Below are positions 27,201 to 39,438 of a stretch of DNA of 64,000 bases, one piece after another. Numbering within the stretch: position 1 is the stretch's first letter; each line of letters opens with the position of its first letter. A program made the position numbers and the translations under genes. The notes under the pieces were generated by a model. It was not told where the DNA came from. It saw only the letters and a list, made by a program, of their open reading frames with translations, and searched no databases. This DNA comes from Hypholoma sublateritium FD-334 SS-4 (Eukaryota; Basidiomycota; Agaricomycetes; Agaricales; Strophariaceae): positions 522,405 to 586,404 of the forward strand of contig KN817518.1 in assembly GCA_000827495.1 (NCBI GenBank), read 5' to 3'.

Positions 27201-27540
27201 GCGTTTCCTGGAATAAAGAGAACAGGAAGGCTGTTTTCACGCTGCCTTTCCTGGAAATTGGAGGTCGCTTGCAGTTAGCACCTAGGCCAGCGTAGATATT
27301 GCGTATTCCAACCTGGAGTAAATCCCATCCAACCTCCCGGTACAACCACAAGGAGTATCGCCCACTCAGAGGGCTCCAATTTGCATTAAAGTTGGTCTGC
27401 TGAACATAAGACGGAGACATCCATGACATCCGGCATCCTTGAGGCGAAAGATTCGTAGATATAGCCAAGCTGGCGAGATAGAATACAAGGACTGTCAACA
27501 AGGAGAAGATTCCGAGGAACCCAGTGACTATCGTTGGCAT
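24296..27540 (-). CDS. BST1: GPI inositol-deacylase, Bst1/PGAP1 type
   Basis: This ER membrane lipase removes the inositol acyl chain from GPI anchors, a step needed for export and quality control of GPI proteins. The ATG at 27540 begins MPTIVTGFLGIFSLLTVLVF, a membrane anchor. Next come SGRYSLWLYREVGWDLLQ and PVLFIPGNAGSSHQVRSIA, typical of PGAP1. The nucleophile motif is GHSMGG, followed by ITMSTPHTLPPARFDYRID. The C-terminal half has several hydrophobic segments in the frames down to the stop at 24296-24298 (for example LFAFVAGTAFIFGSRKPYLV). Introns near 27025-27079 and 27253-27311 are clear; those in the membrane half were not all resolved. BST1 is the yeast name for this family. Confidence 0.9.
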
Positions 27541-27954
27541 ATACGGGTGAGGTGTACAAATCACAGTAAGGACAGAACTAGACCGCAAGTCCAAAGCAAG
27601 GTTGTTACATCATTTGATAAAAGCTCCAGGCCGCTCAACGTACGCGAACCTTAAAATACTGTGCATGACCCACTCATTGCTGGGTTAAATCGCCGTTGGT
27701 AAGATCGTCTCAGTACTCATAATGCAGGGGATGATAATATATGCGTTTTTTTTGACAATGATAGATGGATTGACTACGATGGTACTGATAATAAAGTGAA
27801 GAAATGACATCTCGATAATACGCATGCATGTAAAGAATGAGAGGTCATGACACAGGGGCGGCATGAGCGCTGGATGTGGATCAAGTGGAGCGCCAGACAC
27901 AAGATGTAGAGGCAGGGGCGGCGGGTGGAAGAAACGACGAGCTCAGAGACAGAT
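27541..27954. other. Spacer between GPI deacylase and 14-3-3
   Basis: About 410 bases hold the promoter of the deacylase gene and the 3' flank of the 14-3-3 gene. Short frames on both strands lack motifs. Nothing else is seen. Confidence 0.5.
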
Positions 27955-28878
27955 TTACTCATCAGCCTGGGGCTCGGCTTCCTCCTTAGCATCCGAGGTC
28001 TTGTCGGCTGATACGAAGAATTAGTATTAAACCGGAAAGTTATAACTGTGATAACAAACCAGAGTCTTGCATATCTGATGTCCAGAGAGTCAAGTTATCC
28101 CTGAGGAGCTGCATGATAAGAGTAGAGTCCTTGTAGCTCTCTTCTGATAGTGTGTCGAGCTCTGCAATAGCGTCGTCGAAGGCCTGCTTGGCAAGATGGC
28201 ATGCACGATCGGGGCTGTTGAGGATCTCGTAGTAGAACACGGAGAAATTCAGGGCCAAACCGAGACGGATAGGGTGTGTAGGGGGGAGCTCAGTGACGGC
28301 AACGTCAGAAGCAGCCTTGTACGCCTCTAACGACTTGTCAGCGCTATCCTTACGCTTATCACCGGTGGCGAACTCGGCGAGGTATCGGTGGTAATCGCCC
28401 ATCCTGGAAAATAAATCAGCCAGGTATCGATGCATGTGCCAGTCGGTCACATACATTTTGTGGTAGAATACCTTCGACTCGCCCGAGGCGGCTGAGGGAA
28501 TGAGATGCTTGTCGAGAACATCGAGGATATCCTCGCAGATCTTGGCGAGCTCGCTCTCGATCTTCTCTCTGTAGCCCTTGATCATGGAAACTTGAGCTTC
28601 GTTACCCTTCGACTCCTCCTTCTGCTCGATGGAAGAGACGATTCTCCACGAAGCACGGCGGGCACCGATGACGTTCTTGTATGCGACCGATAGGAGATTA
28701 CGCTCCTCAACGGTGAGTTCTTGGTCTGACGAAGCGACACGCTTCATGTTCTCAACCATCTCTGCGGACGATGGTTAATAGGGGTTGTACGACAAACTAG
28801 CAAGTGCTCACCTTCATAACGCTCAGCCTGCTCAGCGAGCTTGGCGAGGTAGACAGAGTCTTCACGGGATTCAGGCAT
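27955..28878 (-). CDS. 14-3-3 protein
   Basis: This dimeric adaptor binds phosphoserine/phosphothreonine peptides and regulates signalling, trafficking and the cell cycle. Exons (minus) are 28878-28812, 28761-28455, 28403-28060 and 28007-27955, giving 256 residues. Family signatures are [34 protein letters not shown] and [14 protein letters not shown], plus helix I residues [12 protein letters not shown]. The C-terminal tail is acidic ([12 protein letters not shown]). Phosphopeptide-binding Lys, Arg and Tyr residues lie in intact segments. The second intron (28404-28454) is 51 bases, has no stop and stays in frame, so the unspliced message would add 17 residues before GDYHRY. Confidence 0.97.
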
Positions 28879-31062
28879 CTTTGGGGACTGTGAGACCACG
28901 CCCAACAACGCGTAGAGACGCGTCAAACACGTACATTGGATTGGGTGGATGGGGTGAATAGGTGATGGGGTTGCTGTGCTAAACGAGCTCTTGGATGAGC
29001 AGATGTGCGGGACGAGGAAAAGTAGTGCAACTCACGGGAGTGGTTCAGGCGGTTGATGAAGATGGGGTTGATGGGCAGAAAAACGCAGCGAAAGGCAAGC
29101 TGAAATAAAGCCACTTGGGCAGAGGGTTATTTCACACTTCACGTGATCGGGTTCCGCTGGGCAAAGGGTTGGTTGTTGCTCACGTGCACTTCCGATGGAA
29201 TGTTCCACGCCGAGATTTGATCTTCCTCCCTCTGTTATCTTGACGACGTCAGATCCTCTGTTGCGTTTCTCAGCCTAAACGCCTTGCTTCAGTTCCTTCG
29301 CTGCCTCTCGGCGGCGCAGTGAATGAACTACATACCCCGATCCCGACCTTGTCTTCTCGCACCGCAATGTCATACATCGCCGCCTGGGTGGCATACTGCA
29401 AATGATGCACATCATTACCAAAGCCGAGGTCCCAAGCCATAATTATACCTCATCGTTGTTGACGCGCAATCCTTGGTGAGCGCTTATTATCTTTCATGGG
29501 CCGTATTTTCCCCTATTCGTTTTCAATTCCAGAATAATATAATACCTTTAAACAAAATATCAAAGATGCAAACCTTCTGCGGAATCTGTAGCGCAAACGA
29601 TAATACAAAGCTCTGCCTCTTTTTGACATCTTGTTTTGTCCTAAAACAATACTATGTCCACCCGATCTTTCGGGAGGCTGACAATTCGCCCACCTTCACC
29701 TGCGTCGTCCTTTGGAGCTTGATCAAGCGGAGCGCCTCAGCTGCGGGTTCTTTCATTGCTTGGATGCAGACCATGTCAGCTAATATGGGCCAAGGGTTGG
29801 TTATGTTTAGTTGCTGTCCGTTCTCCTATTTTGTTCCCCTGACACTCGTTTCCGTCAGATAAACCATCATGGAACCTGCAGCATTAAAAAGGCGCACAGG
29901 TCTTGCTCTCGTGGTCGAAATTCTTCCCTTGTATCTGTAACAAGTCCAGACCCACTCATTTCTTCATAGATTCTACTGATATTACTGATATGATACTACA
30001 TCACGATTGTGAAGTAGATATATATAGATTTCCATTCGGGGAGCCTCAGTAAGTTGGTACTCAGAGATAGCCTGATTGAAGCACTCACGTCGATTGCAGA
30101 TATATCACCGCGATACGCTACCTGGCTTTGTGTATATCCATCTGTTCAAGGCGTATTCAGCGCATCCAACAGCCTGAAGCCTGATTATAGTGAACCTACT
30201 TGAAGTGGCTAGGTGTGAGGGATGGAATTGGTGGTGTGAAGCTTACTGAGGGAGTTCGCGACTAAAATAGTCCAAATCGGAGACCTCGAAAGCTTCAGTG
30301 TTTTATTTGGTCAAAACCATCGACTCGTCAATTGAAGGCAAGCCTATAGTCTTTCCGTTATAATATTCACACACTTGTGTAGACGCCGAGGATACGGTGA
30401 GGAAGCACTTAGATAGGAGTTTAAGAGGAATTAAACGTTTCCCGACAATAACCACAGTGCGATATCATTGGATATTTTTACAGTCTTTGCGGTAAGGTCA
30501 AGTTGTGGACATGCCAGGCTGATCCGATTTTAGGTTGCGCTACCGTACAACTAAAAAATTTCAGTGACCGGCCGGGGACCTTCAAGTTCAATTTCTTGAG
30601 GAATATCTCGGACTTGCTCTTCCAAGGGGTTGCATCGAAATAATAGGGCTTGCTATCTATGAGAAATTAAACCGAGAGCGCGCGCGTCAAGTCGCGGTGT
30701 GCCAAAAATATTACATTGGACTTTTTAGAAGGAAATCTGTTTGTGCTTACCATAACTATCCACGCTTGATCCAAGCAACAGAGTATATAACATAATTCGT
30801 ACCTCCTACTCACACATCCTTCAAATTACATGCAAAACACGCGACTTGCGCGCGCGACGCGTTTGCTTCTCTGCCGTAGACGCGCCAATGATTACCGACT
30901 TGCCACTTTCGGACCGTGTGAATGCTTGCCAGAGATGGCAGGGCCGGTGACCGATGCATACGTCTGTGTCGCTCGAATAACTCAGCTTGGATTCAGCTCT
31001 CAACGCATTTACCGTCGGTGTAACTAGGTCGAGGTATTTCCCCCGATACCACTTTGGCAGTC
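28879..31062. other. Long intergenic region between divergent 14-3-3 and CLPTM1 genes
   Basis: About 2.2 kb. The part next to 14-3-3 is CT-rich and is probably its promoter and leader; the part next to 31063 is the CLPTM1 promoter. A plus-strand open frame at about 29473-29862 has no ATG at its start, no family motif and no clear splice partners. A non-coding RNA cannot be excluded. Confidence 0.45.
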
Positions 31063-33952
31063 ATGCCTGAACGCACAGCTGCACCAGCCCAGGCTCCTGA
31101 AGAAGAGCAGGCCGGCATTGGAAAATGGCTGAAGATTGGCCAGGTACGCACAACTTTCCAGTACGTCCGATAACACTGCAAACTTATTACACTATTCCTC
31201 TGGAAAACAGCAAATATTTCTGATATGGGCACTTACACAACTCGGTGGGTTCTATTAGAGGATTTTGAGTATTTAACTAAACGTCTCAAATCGTCTAGCC
31301 ACCAAATTCTTCACGAACAACAAGCTGCCTGCGACTGCAGGGCCGACGCCTACTCCGGGAGAGTTTGTCAAGCGAGGAGAGTCTGTCACGCCAGTTGCAA
31401 TTAACCCGCATCTGCTGCCTCCCACCGAGGCGGTGCCGTTCTGGCCTTTAGGTCTGAACCTCGACATGCACGTCTATTTATCAACGTCTCCAGTAGGCGA
31501 CGTGTTCTCAAACTTAAAAGCGGAATCGATTGGAGAGACAGAAGAGCTCCCCCATTTTGTGTGGAATAACATCACATACGGAGACTACAATGATCAGAGG
31601 GTTGTTGAGTTCGACATCAAGTTCCCGCAGGTACGACGCTGCATTTTCCTCAATCAAAAATAGCCCCTGACATGCTGCCTTGACCAGTCAGTACTCGGGA
31701 ATGGGTCCCTATGGGCCGACATATTCGTTACCAGAGATGGAGCAAACCCCAATCCGACAAGCGAGCATTTCAACCAGAAGGGTGTCCACCACGTCCGAAA
31801 ATGTACATGATATCAAGTCGCCTCTTACTGCATGTATGCTAACGCCGCGTTGTAGTGCTCACGCCATATCTTGCTCGACTTAAAGTTAGGAAGCAGAAGA
31901 ATCTTCTGAAAGGCAGCGAAACTCTTGAGGACGAAGAGGAAGAAGTACGTAGGCACCGTTCAGAGTTGATCCTTTTTAACCGTTTCTTTCAGCCTGATAT
32001 CATCGCCCCACACTGGCATCCAGTAGGTGATTCGAGCTGAGCTTGCCTCTAACTCTAAAACACCATTTAGAACGTTACGCTGGCATTGATTTCCGATGCA
32101 ACAAAAGTTCCGTATGCCACTCTTCCTCCTCCTGTCCGGGAACGTATGTCATTCAAGATATGATACTCATGCCGTTGGTCAAATTAACGTCTTTCTACAG
32201 ACGTACTTCTGGTGGAAGACATACGGGATCAGATTGGAAGCCAAGGGTTTTACAAGCCAATCGTCTTTGCTAATGAATTCTGGCATCTTCGCTCGCATTA
32301 CATCCAGATCAATGAGACCACGCCTACCCTCCCCATTCAAATTACGTTCCAGCCGATGTCGTGGATGAAATTCCAAATTTTTGCTTCGATGACGCACGGG
32401 TTCGCGGAGGCTGCGAAGCAGCAAGGCGGCGGTAACAACGCCGAGATCGACGAAGTGAAGCGCATGCTTCTGGAAACCAATCCCTGGTTCTTGGGTCTGA
32501 CGGCTTTTGTCAGTCTGCTACATGTTTTGTAAGTTCTGGCATGTGGTAACTCGTTTCTAGTCTCATACTAATCACGGCTTTATAAGGTTCGAAATGTTGG
32601 CATTCAAGTCCGATGTTTCGCATTGGCGCCAAAAGAAAGAGATGGTCGGAGTTTCTGTGCGGTGCGGCCTTTTTTCGTCTTCAACTTGATATTTTCGTTG
32701 ATTGGGCGCTCCTTCACAGAACTGTATGCTTGTTCATTATTCCGCTTCGGCATGCCATTAACCCGTGATTCAGATCATCACCAACGTCTTTGTGCAAACA
32801 GTTATTTTGCTCTATCTTATTGACAATAACGAAAATACGAGCTGGATGATCCTTTTGGGATCTGGCATGGGCGTCGTGATCGAAGCGTGGAAGGTATGTC
32901 ACGGAATACTAACCTCCGAAATGAGTTCTCACAATTAAACTTATAGATAACTAAAGCAGTGGATATCAGCATCATTCCTGCCCCAGTGGGGTCGCTGCTT
33001 CCGTACAAATTTGACATCCGAGGTGCGTATTCTTGTGGGGTAACTCAGAAGCGAAGCAGTGGATGACGTCGTTTCTCCGCAGACAAACATGTTCTGAGTG
33101 AGGATGAGAAGAAAACTCAAGAGTGAGTTCTAAAATACGACAGCCCTCCCAGTGGCGCCCGTTGTTCTAACTGCGTCTTGACAGATATGACAAGCTGGCA
33201 TTCCGCTATGTCTCCTACGTGGCAATTCCCTTGTTGGCCGGGTATACTGTCTATTCGTTGATTTACGAGTCCCATCGTGGATGGTATAGTTTCATAATCT
33301 CGACGCTTACCTCCTTTGTCTACATGTTTGGCTTCGTCAGTGCTCTCCCGCTCTCTGTCTTTGTGTTGTCAGCTCATGAGTGGTTTTCCTCCTCTAAGGC
33401 ACAACTTGTTCCTCAGCTGATCATCAACTATAAACTCAAGGTTTGTGCCAGTAGCTTTCACATGCATTATCTCGAAGAATCTCATGTGTGCTTGTTATTT
33501 TTATCCCAGAGTGTTGCACACATGCCCATGAAGGCAATGGTGTACAAGACACTCTCGACAGTTGTGGATGATTTCTTTGCGTACGTTGTTTCATGGTCTC
33601 CGAAAACGCATGGCATTTATGCGATCACCACAGTTTTTGCATCAAGATGCCTTTCCTGCATCGCTTGGCTTGCTTCCGGTACAGTGGTCCACCCGGTTAA
33701 TACATGATTGTGCGACTAACGATTTCCGGAATTGTGCTGCATGACTTCAGAGACGACGTCGTGTTTCTCATCTTCCTGTATCAGGTGCGTCACCTTCGTG
33801 GCAACCGGCAGCCGAATGCGCTGACCGATCTCATCCAGCGATGGATTTACCGCATTGACCCGAAGCGGGTGAATGAATATGGTCAGGTACTAGCTGCGGA
33901 GACGGATGCTGCTAATACCACTGCCAAACGGGAGTCGAAGAAGAATAGGTAA
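31063..33952 (+). CDS. CLPTM1-family multi-pass membrane protein
   Basis: This is a homologue of the cleft lip and palate transmembrane protein 1 family (CLPTM1/CLPTM1L), ER and plasma membrane proteins; CLPTM1L is implicated in lipid scrambling during GPI synthesis. The start is MPERTAAPAQAPEEEQAG, followed by membrane segment IFLIWALTQL. The lumenal part contains LGLNLDMHVYLSTSP, HFVWNNITYGDYNDQR and HYIQINETTPTLPIQITFQP. Membrane segments include NPWFLGLTAFVSLLHVLFEM and FVQTVILLYLID, then YVSYVAIPLLAGYTVYSLIY. The C-terminus reads YRIDPKRVNEYGQVL and ends with a basic KRESKKNR, a possible ER retrieval-like tail. At least ten short introns are present, judged from frame switches. Confidence 0.9.
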
Positions 33953-34284
33953 TGTGGGGTAGCACAAGGATATCGTGACCAGATTCCTCGGGGAAATGAG
34001 AAGCCCGCGTGTGTATAGAGAGCACGATATGTGAATGTGATCCTAATTTGAGAGGAGCATATAAATCGGTCGCTGGACGGAGCATGTCCGGTGGGATCGA
34101 TGGGGTGAAAGCATGGCGATGTGAGCGATACCGGCGAACAATGAGCTTGGAACTCCGGTTCAATGTCCGGTTGGGGGCCGGCGTCCCGATCCGGAGGCAG
34201 GTCCCGAAATCTTAGTTGACACCTCCAACGCCCACAACGGCACACCTTCCATTTGCCAGTCGTCGTCGCTGTCCACTCCCGCTC
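33953..34284. other. Spacer between CLPTM1 and unknown gene
   Basis: About 330 bases between two plus-strand genes, holding the CLPTM1 3' flank and the promoter of the next gene. Nothing recognised. Confidence 0.45.
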
Positions 34285-36980
34285 ATGTCCAGCGACAACA
34301 ACGAGCAATACGCATGCAAGTGCCTTAATGTCCGCATAACTGCGGCGTCGGCCCCCTCGGCGCCCCCTCAGCATCTTTTTGGTTCTGACTATACCCCAGT
34401 CTTCGTCAAGGACGACGGCATATCGGTGGCATGTTATTCTCTTTCAACACAAAAACTCAGTCGGCCTGACCCTATCTTTGTCTCTTTTAGATCCACCCCC
34501 AGGTCACCGTCAGAGTCCCATTGAAGAGCGAACCCATACCTGGCACCTCGAAATATTTTCGATTTACTCTATTAACATGCCTCTTTTGTTCACTGCCAGT
34601 GTATCGCGTGTATAATGTAATATCCCAGGAAGTTGAGGGGGCAGAGGCGACTCTGATTCCTTCTGAAGATTGGGTCGAAAACGACATCATGAAATCATCT
34701 ACGGGGTGGATTGGCGTCCACAAGGATAACATCGTGAGTCGCACTTTTAAAATCATTTCTCCTCGATAGCTTTGCGGCTATCTGCTTTTTTGGACGCATG
34801 GCCTTTGCAAGCGAGAGATATACTCGTTTCCCTCTTTCCCTCAATTTATCAGAGTTATCGACATCAGCTGACTCCTTTTTTTCGAATGACTAGAGCGGAT
34901 ACAAAATACCAGAAGCACTGAAATCGTCTACATACATTCCTATCTTCTCGCTGACAGTAAATACTGCATCTGCGTCTTTCCCTCCACTGCCGGTAGAGGG
35001 AGAAGACCCATTGACCGAGGACCTACCACCGCCAGACGCGCCCCAGAAAGAATATCTCTCCGACTTGCGCCCATTGTTTTTGCCGCCTCCTTACACCTCA
35101 TCTAATCCCATATTCGTCCACTTGGCAGACATTGCATCTAAAGAATCACTCGAATTACGTGCAGCTGCTGAGCGGCGCATCGCAGATTTCGTAAAGGCCG
35201 AGACAGCCGGACTTCAAGCGAAGGAAACAGAGCTCAGGCGACAAGTCCAGGTCCTGTGGAATGGCTTCAAAGATAACCTCGAGGCTGTGCAGCGCGAGCG
35301 CCCGCATGTCTTCTCAAAGAATCGTCCTCTGTTGCGAACCATCCCTGGTAATCTAACTAGCCCGACACAATCTTCACCATCAGTTGCAATTCGAGACTTC
35401 TCCCCTCAGCGTGTTGCTTCCCCACAACGCTCTTCTAATTCGACATCGGTCCCGCGAATTTCTGCTCTATCTGCGTCGCTGGCAACGTCCAAGTTTTACC
35501 ATCCCAGGGAGGTCAAAGAGCGGTCATCATCACGGAGTTCCGGTTCAAATGAAACTGTGTCGTCACCTCGGTCAATCTCGTCAACGCTTGTCACGCCGTT
35601 ACGAGGCGACGGCAGCATTCTGCAATATCCAGCCAAAAACAACGACTTGATCAATACGCAGGCCAGCTATCGGTATTTCATGAATCTTGAAGAGGACATG
35701 GCCCGCTATAAGGGAGCCAAGAAACAAGACGCAGATGCGCCCAGAGACAATCAGGAGGCTGGCCCTTCAGGCACGCAATCGAATACCGACGTTAATGGGA
35801 CCAGGAACACTCCCCCTACAGAAGATCCCAAAACAGAACGCCAGGCATCCACATCAACTTCACGCTCTCGCGATAAGGCGAAGAAAGTTGTTACCTTCGT
35901 CGTACCGGAACCAGTCGATGTACCGACCGACCAAGTTACCGACGCCGACGATATGGATGGTCCTATGATTTTTAATCTCGAGATGGCAAACCAGCCTGAA
36001 GACGCCAGTCAATTGTCCACTTCTCCACATATCACTCTGCCACTTTTGGAGCCCCCAATATCGCGACCACGGTTCCGAAATGCGCGTGCTCATAACGCGC
36101 AGGATCCCTATTCAGCCTTACGGCCGTCTTCCCTGCCTGCTCCTTCACATGTCAGGCCCATGCGAAGCCAACCTGGTGTCGACTCTTTCTCGCAAAGCAT
36201 CTTACTCAATTTACCTCCTCGCGTAGTCAACGGCGACCGCCATTCACCCCCTGTGGCGTCATCATCATCAAGCGGGTCTACAAGTGAAGCCGAGGTGGCA
36301 CACATGAAACTAGTCGCCGCCGATGCTCCAAGCCATCGAGGGACATGGACGCCTGGAAGCAGAGCATGGCGAGAATTTGCCCGTAGGCAAAATTCAAAAG
36401 ACGGCACCGAGCATTCCAATATCCCCGAAGAGGGGGAAATTATCAGCGAGTCTGGTGCGATAGCCATAAGCGCAACGGCTACGGACACTGTCGAAGATAA
36501 AGGTACAGAGCGCATACATTGTTGGCTTTTTCACACCTTGTTTACTAATGACAAAATCTTCTAACAGATCCCGGAATACACGGCGGCGTTCCTGCTTCAT
36601 TGCCGGTCAACATTCGCAGTCCATTTGTCAAGCCGCGAGATACAACCCTTACACTGGCTTCTTATCGGCCCCAAACCACAATTTCTGAAAATACCGAAGA
36701 GCCTCCAGAGCCTTTAGGCCCAGGCAATAAGCCACTATCAAGCTTGTCGACTGCAGCCATTCGTAAGGCTCTGTACACTGCACGGGATCGAAATCGCGCA
36801 ATCGACCCAGGCCCACTTGACTTCGCAGTTGAGGAAGACGATGAAGACGAAAGTACAGAAAGCGACGGCGAGCAAGATCAAGCCCGCGAAGTTGGAGAGC
36901 AGGGTCGGAGAAACGCGCTGAAGATTATCCAGGCTCGGGACGAATTGCCCGCAGAGGGTATGTGGCGAAGTTTGGCATGA
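34285..36980 (+). CDS. Disordered protein of unknown function with N-terminal Cys motif
   Basis: I do not recognise this gene. Exons are 34285-34425, 34491-34733, 34894-36502 and 36568-36980, all in frame, 801 residues. The first 150 residues look folded (YACKCLNVRITA near the start, then IHPQVTVRVPLKSEPIPG and STGWIGVHKDNI). A helical segment around residues 210-260 is charged (ELRAAAERRIADFVKAETAG). The rest is Ser/Pro/Thr-rich and probably disordered, with a basic-hydrophobic patch (RSRDKAKKVVTFVVPEPVDV) and an acidic stretch (EEDDEDESTESDGEQDQ). It has no signal peptide or membrane segment. The start is the first ATG after the preceding gene. It is transcribed in the same direction as CLPTM1, 330 bases on. 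Confidence 0.8.
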
Positions 36981-37741
36981 TTTGTCCCGGAAACCGTGCA
37001 CGATAAGGCGATATCAGTTCGCTCCGCCGCAGCGTCTTATTGGCCCATTTGCGTGGAGCAAACCAACTTCTGGCGCCTTGGCTGCTGGTCATCAATATCA
37101 GTGTACAATTCCCATCTCCACAGCGTAATACACGGTCTTCCATCAGATATATATCCTCGCTGTTCTGCGACACAACACTAATTAACACTTGTCCCACCAT
37201 GCATCATACATACTTTATTTTCCCGAATTACATATACCTTTTATTCTCCCTTTTCCCTGTATGTACGCCGCATCATGTAACTCATGCGCACCACGAACCA
37301 TGGATTGTAGACGAAGTCGACACCTACCTATCCTCTCACATTGCCATCCAATTTTTCGCCGCTTGTCAACCATAGTCTTCCCAGCTACTACCTGTATGTT
37401 TAATAGCATCCATTGACTGGTTCCTCTCACTGTTATTTATTTATTTGCAAGTGCATCTGTATTCTATACATATACCAGCCAAATGTCACGTTGCGCATCA
37501 TGATTTCATTTGCATATATTATCAAAGTAGTGAGTGGTGGATTCGTCATAACTTAGGGTGTTCGGAGTTGTTGACTACGCAAGAAGGGTCGAGATAGTTG
37601 ATTTAGGTACTTTTTTACTACGTATTTAGTGTAAGCGGCCCGTGGTGCGGCGAAAGTCCGACAATAATAGCTGAAGCTTGCCTATAAATGAAAAACATTA
37701 TTTATTTAACAGCGAACGCTTCGCACTCGAAAATGAGCCGA
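36981..37741. other. Spacer between convergent genes
   Basis: About 760 bases receive the 3' ends of the unknown plus-strand gene and the minus-strand SET-like gene. AT-rich, short frames only, nothing recognised. Confidence 0.5.
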
Positions 37742-39202
37742 TTAATCTATATCTTTGCCATCGCCTGCCGCGGATGCATCTTGTCTGCGCGCAAGGTTAT
37801 GCACCGAGTCCTCGACCCTCGACTCGTCCTTCCGGTCGTCGGCCGTCGAGGAGGCCTTCTCCTCCGCGCTCATGCTCTTGCCCTCCTCAACGCAGCGTGG
37901 GCAACCGCACGAGAAGCGCCAGCCGCGCGCGAGTTCGATGCGGCGGCGGCGGCGGCACTCGACGACGGACTCATCTGCGCGCTGCGTGACGTCGACAAAC
38001 GCGACAGTTAGCATATCGCCCTTCTTCAGGTCGCGCGTCGCTACGAGAGAGAGCTCGGATGTGCCAGAGCTGAACGACGGGCGCGCGGATGGCTGGCACG
38101 AGTGTACGAGGTATGATGAGACGGTGTAGAGCGCGCTGCCGATCTGGCGCTGCGTGCCGTACGGTGTGCGTGTCTTCTCGACGTCCTCCGGGCGAGCGGT
38201 GGGAACAGCCTACAATGACATTGAACGTTAGACATATAAGATGAAGATGAGATCAGTGAGGCGACAAACCTTGTCGTCGCGACCACCACCGAAGCACACG
38301 CCGAACGCGTTGTATGCCATCTTCCCACTGAGCGTTGCGTACTTGTCCGGCGTGATGAACTCCTCGAGGCCGGGCAGCGCGGTCTGCAATACCTTGACAA
38401 GCAACTCGGCCTCCGTGGTGTTGGGTACCACCTCCAGATATCGCAAACGCTCGAGGTGGTCCGCAAGGACGTATTTCTCCACTCCCGTCTCGGCATCCGT
38501 GTAGTCGTTTTCCGGACTCCCATGCGCCGCGCCAGGTGAAGTCGCCTGAACCAGTTTTTGGGTCTCACCTTGTACTTGACGCGCGATAAAGCGCGCGACG
38601 AGCAAGGGCATGGATTTTCCGGACGCCTTGATGTACTCGGCGAATTTGGTCTGGGCTTCGCGGCGGGCTTCTTGGGCAACGGGAGGTGGGGGGGCAGACG
38701 GGATCTCTGGAGGGAGAGCAGGATCCAGGGTGAAGAGGAGCGAGTGGGACTGTTTCTTCGATGAAATCATGCACGCCTTGGAGCAGTAAGTTTGATGGAA
38801 TGCAGTGGTGCTGGTATCCTTCGGCAGTTGGAGAGACAACTCGGGTTCGATGGGTCGGAGACACTGACTACAATGCGTCCCTTTGCTTTGCAGATCGGCA
38901 TCTAAGACAGTTACGACGGGGAATTCCTGAAGAAAAAACAGACATCAGCCTAAACAGCATGGTAGGTATCGGCACTGAGATGAGACCTTATAAATTACGT
39001 CTCCAGCAGTGAAGTCCTTATCCACGACCAGGACTTGACGAGAACCTTGGCCTTGTGTGGTCTCTCGGACATCAACAGAGACGTTCATCCGTTTTGGCGG
39101 GAAGTAATCATAGTAAGCTAAGGAATAAACGCAGTACATCACTAAATTGCTGAACAGTTCATCAATGATCTTTCACGGCTCACCTTCGATGCGATGCTTC
39201 AC
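37742..39202 (-). CDS. SET/MYND-like protein with altered catalytic motifs
   Basis: The fold is that of SET-domain lysine methyltransferases of the SMYD/Set5-6 kind. The N-terminal part reads YYDYFPPKRMNVSVDVRE and RQVLVVDKDFTAGDVIYK, then an inserted zinc-type motif (HCSQCLRP ... YCSKAC). The central helical insert leads to KMAYNAFGVCFGGGRDDK. The SET core motif reads SYLVHSCQPSARPSF, where the family has N-H-S-C-x-P-N. The following segment is TVAFVDVTQR, with Phe where an active-site Tyr is usual. The post-SET Cys cluster is CGCPRC. The stop is at 37742-37744. The first coding exon before 39202 was not resolved, so the start is open. The neighbour Tom20 lies upstream on the same strand. 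Confidence 0.82.
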
Positions 39203-39438
39203 CTAGGTGCGGGAACAAGAGAAAGGATATGCAACAAATATATTAGAACATGTGTTGCAAACGGTCGCGAGAAAGAGCAAAATGGACATAATGGAGACGG
39301 GAAGAGTATTGACGCTCGTATCTGTTGCCCTACAATGTCACACATCTTTCCTGGATGGTGGCATCTCTTCCATTACTGGGTACCGCAACAAGACAATGTC
39401 GCAGTGCACCCATGGCCAGAGACCAACTCCTCTAGCGC

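Noticed and set aside
29473..29862. Plus-strand frame of about 129 codons in the 14-3-3/CLPTM1 spacer
   Set aside because: It has no ATG at its start, no motif and no clear splice partners, so it is kept only as a note under the spacer.
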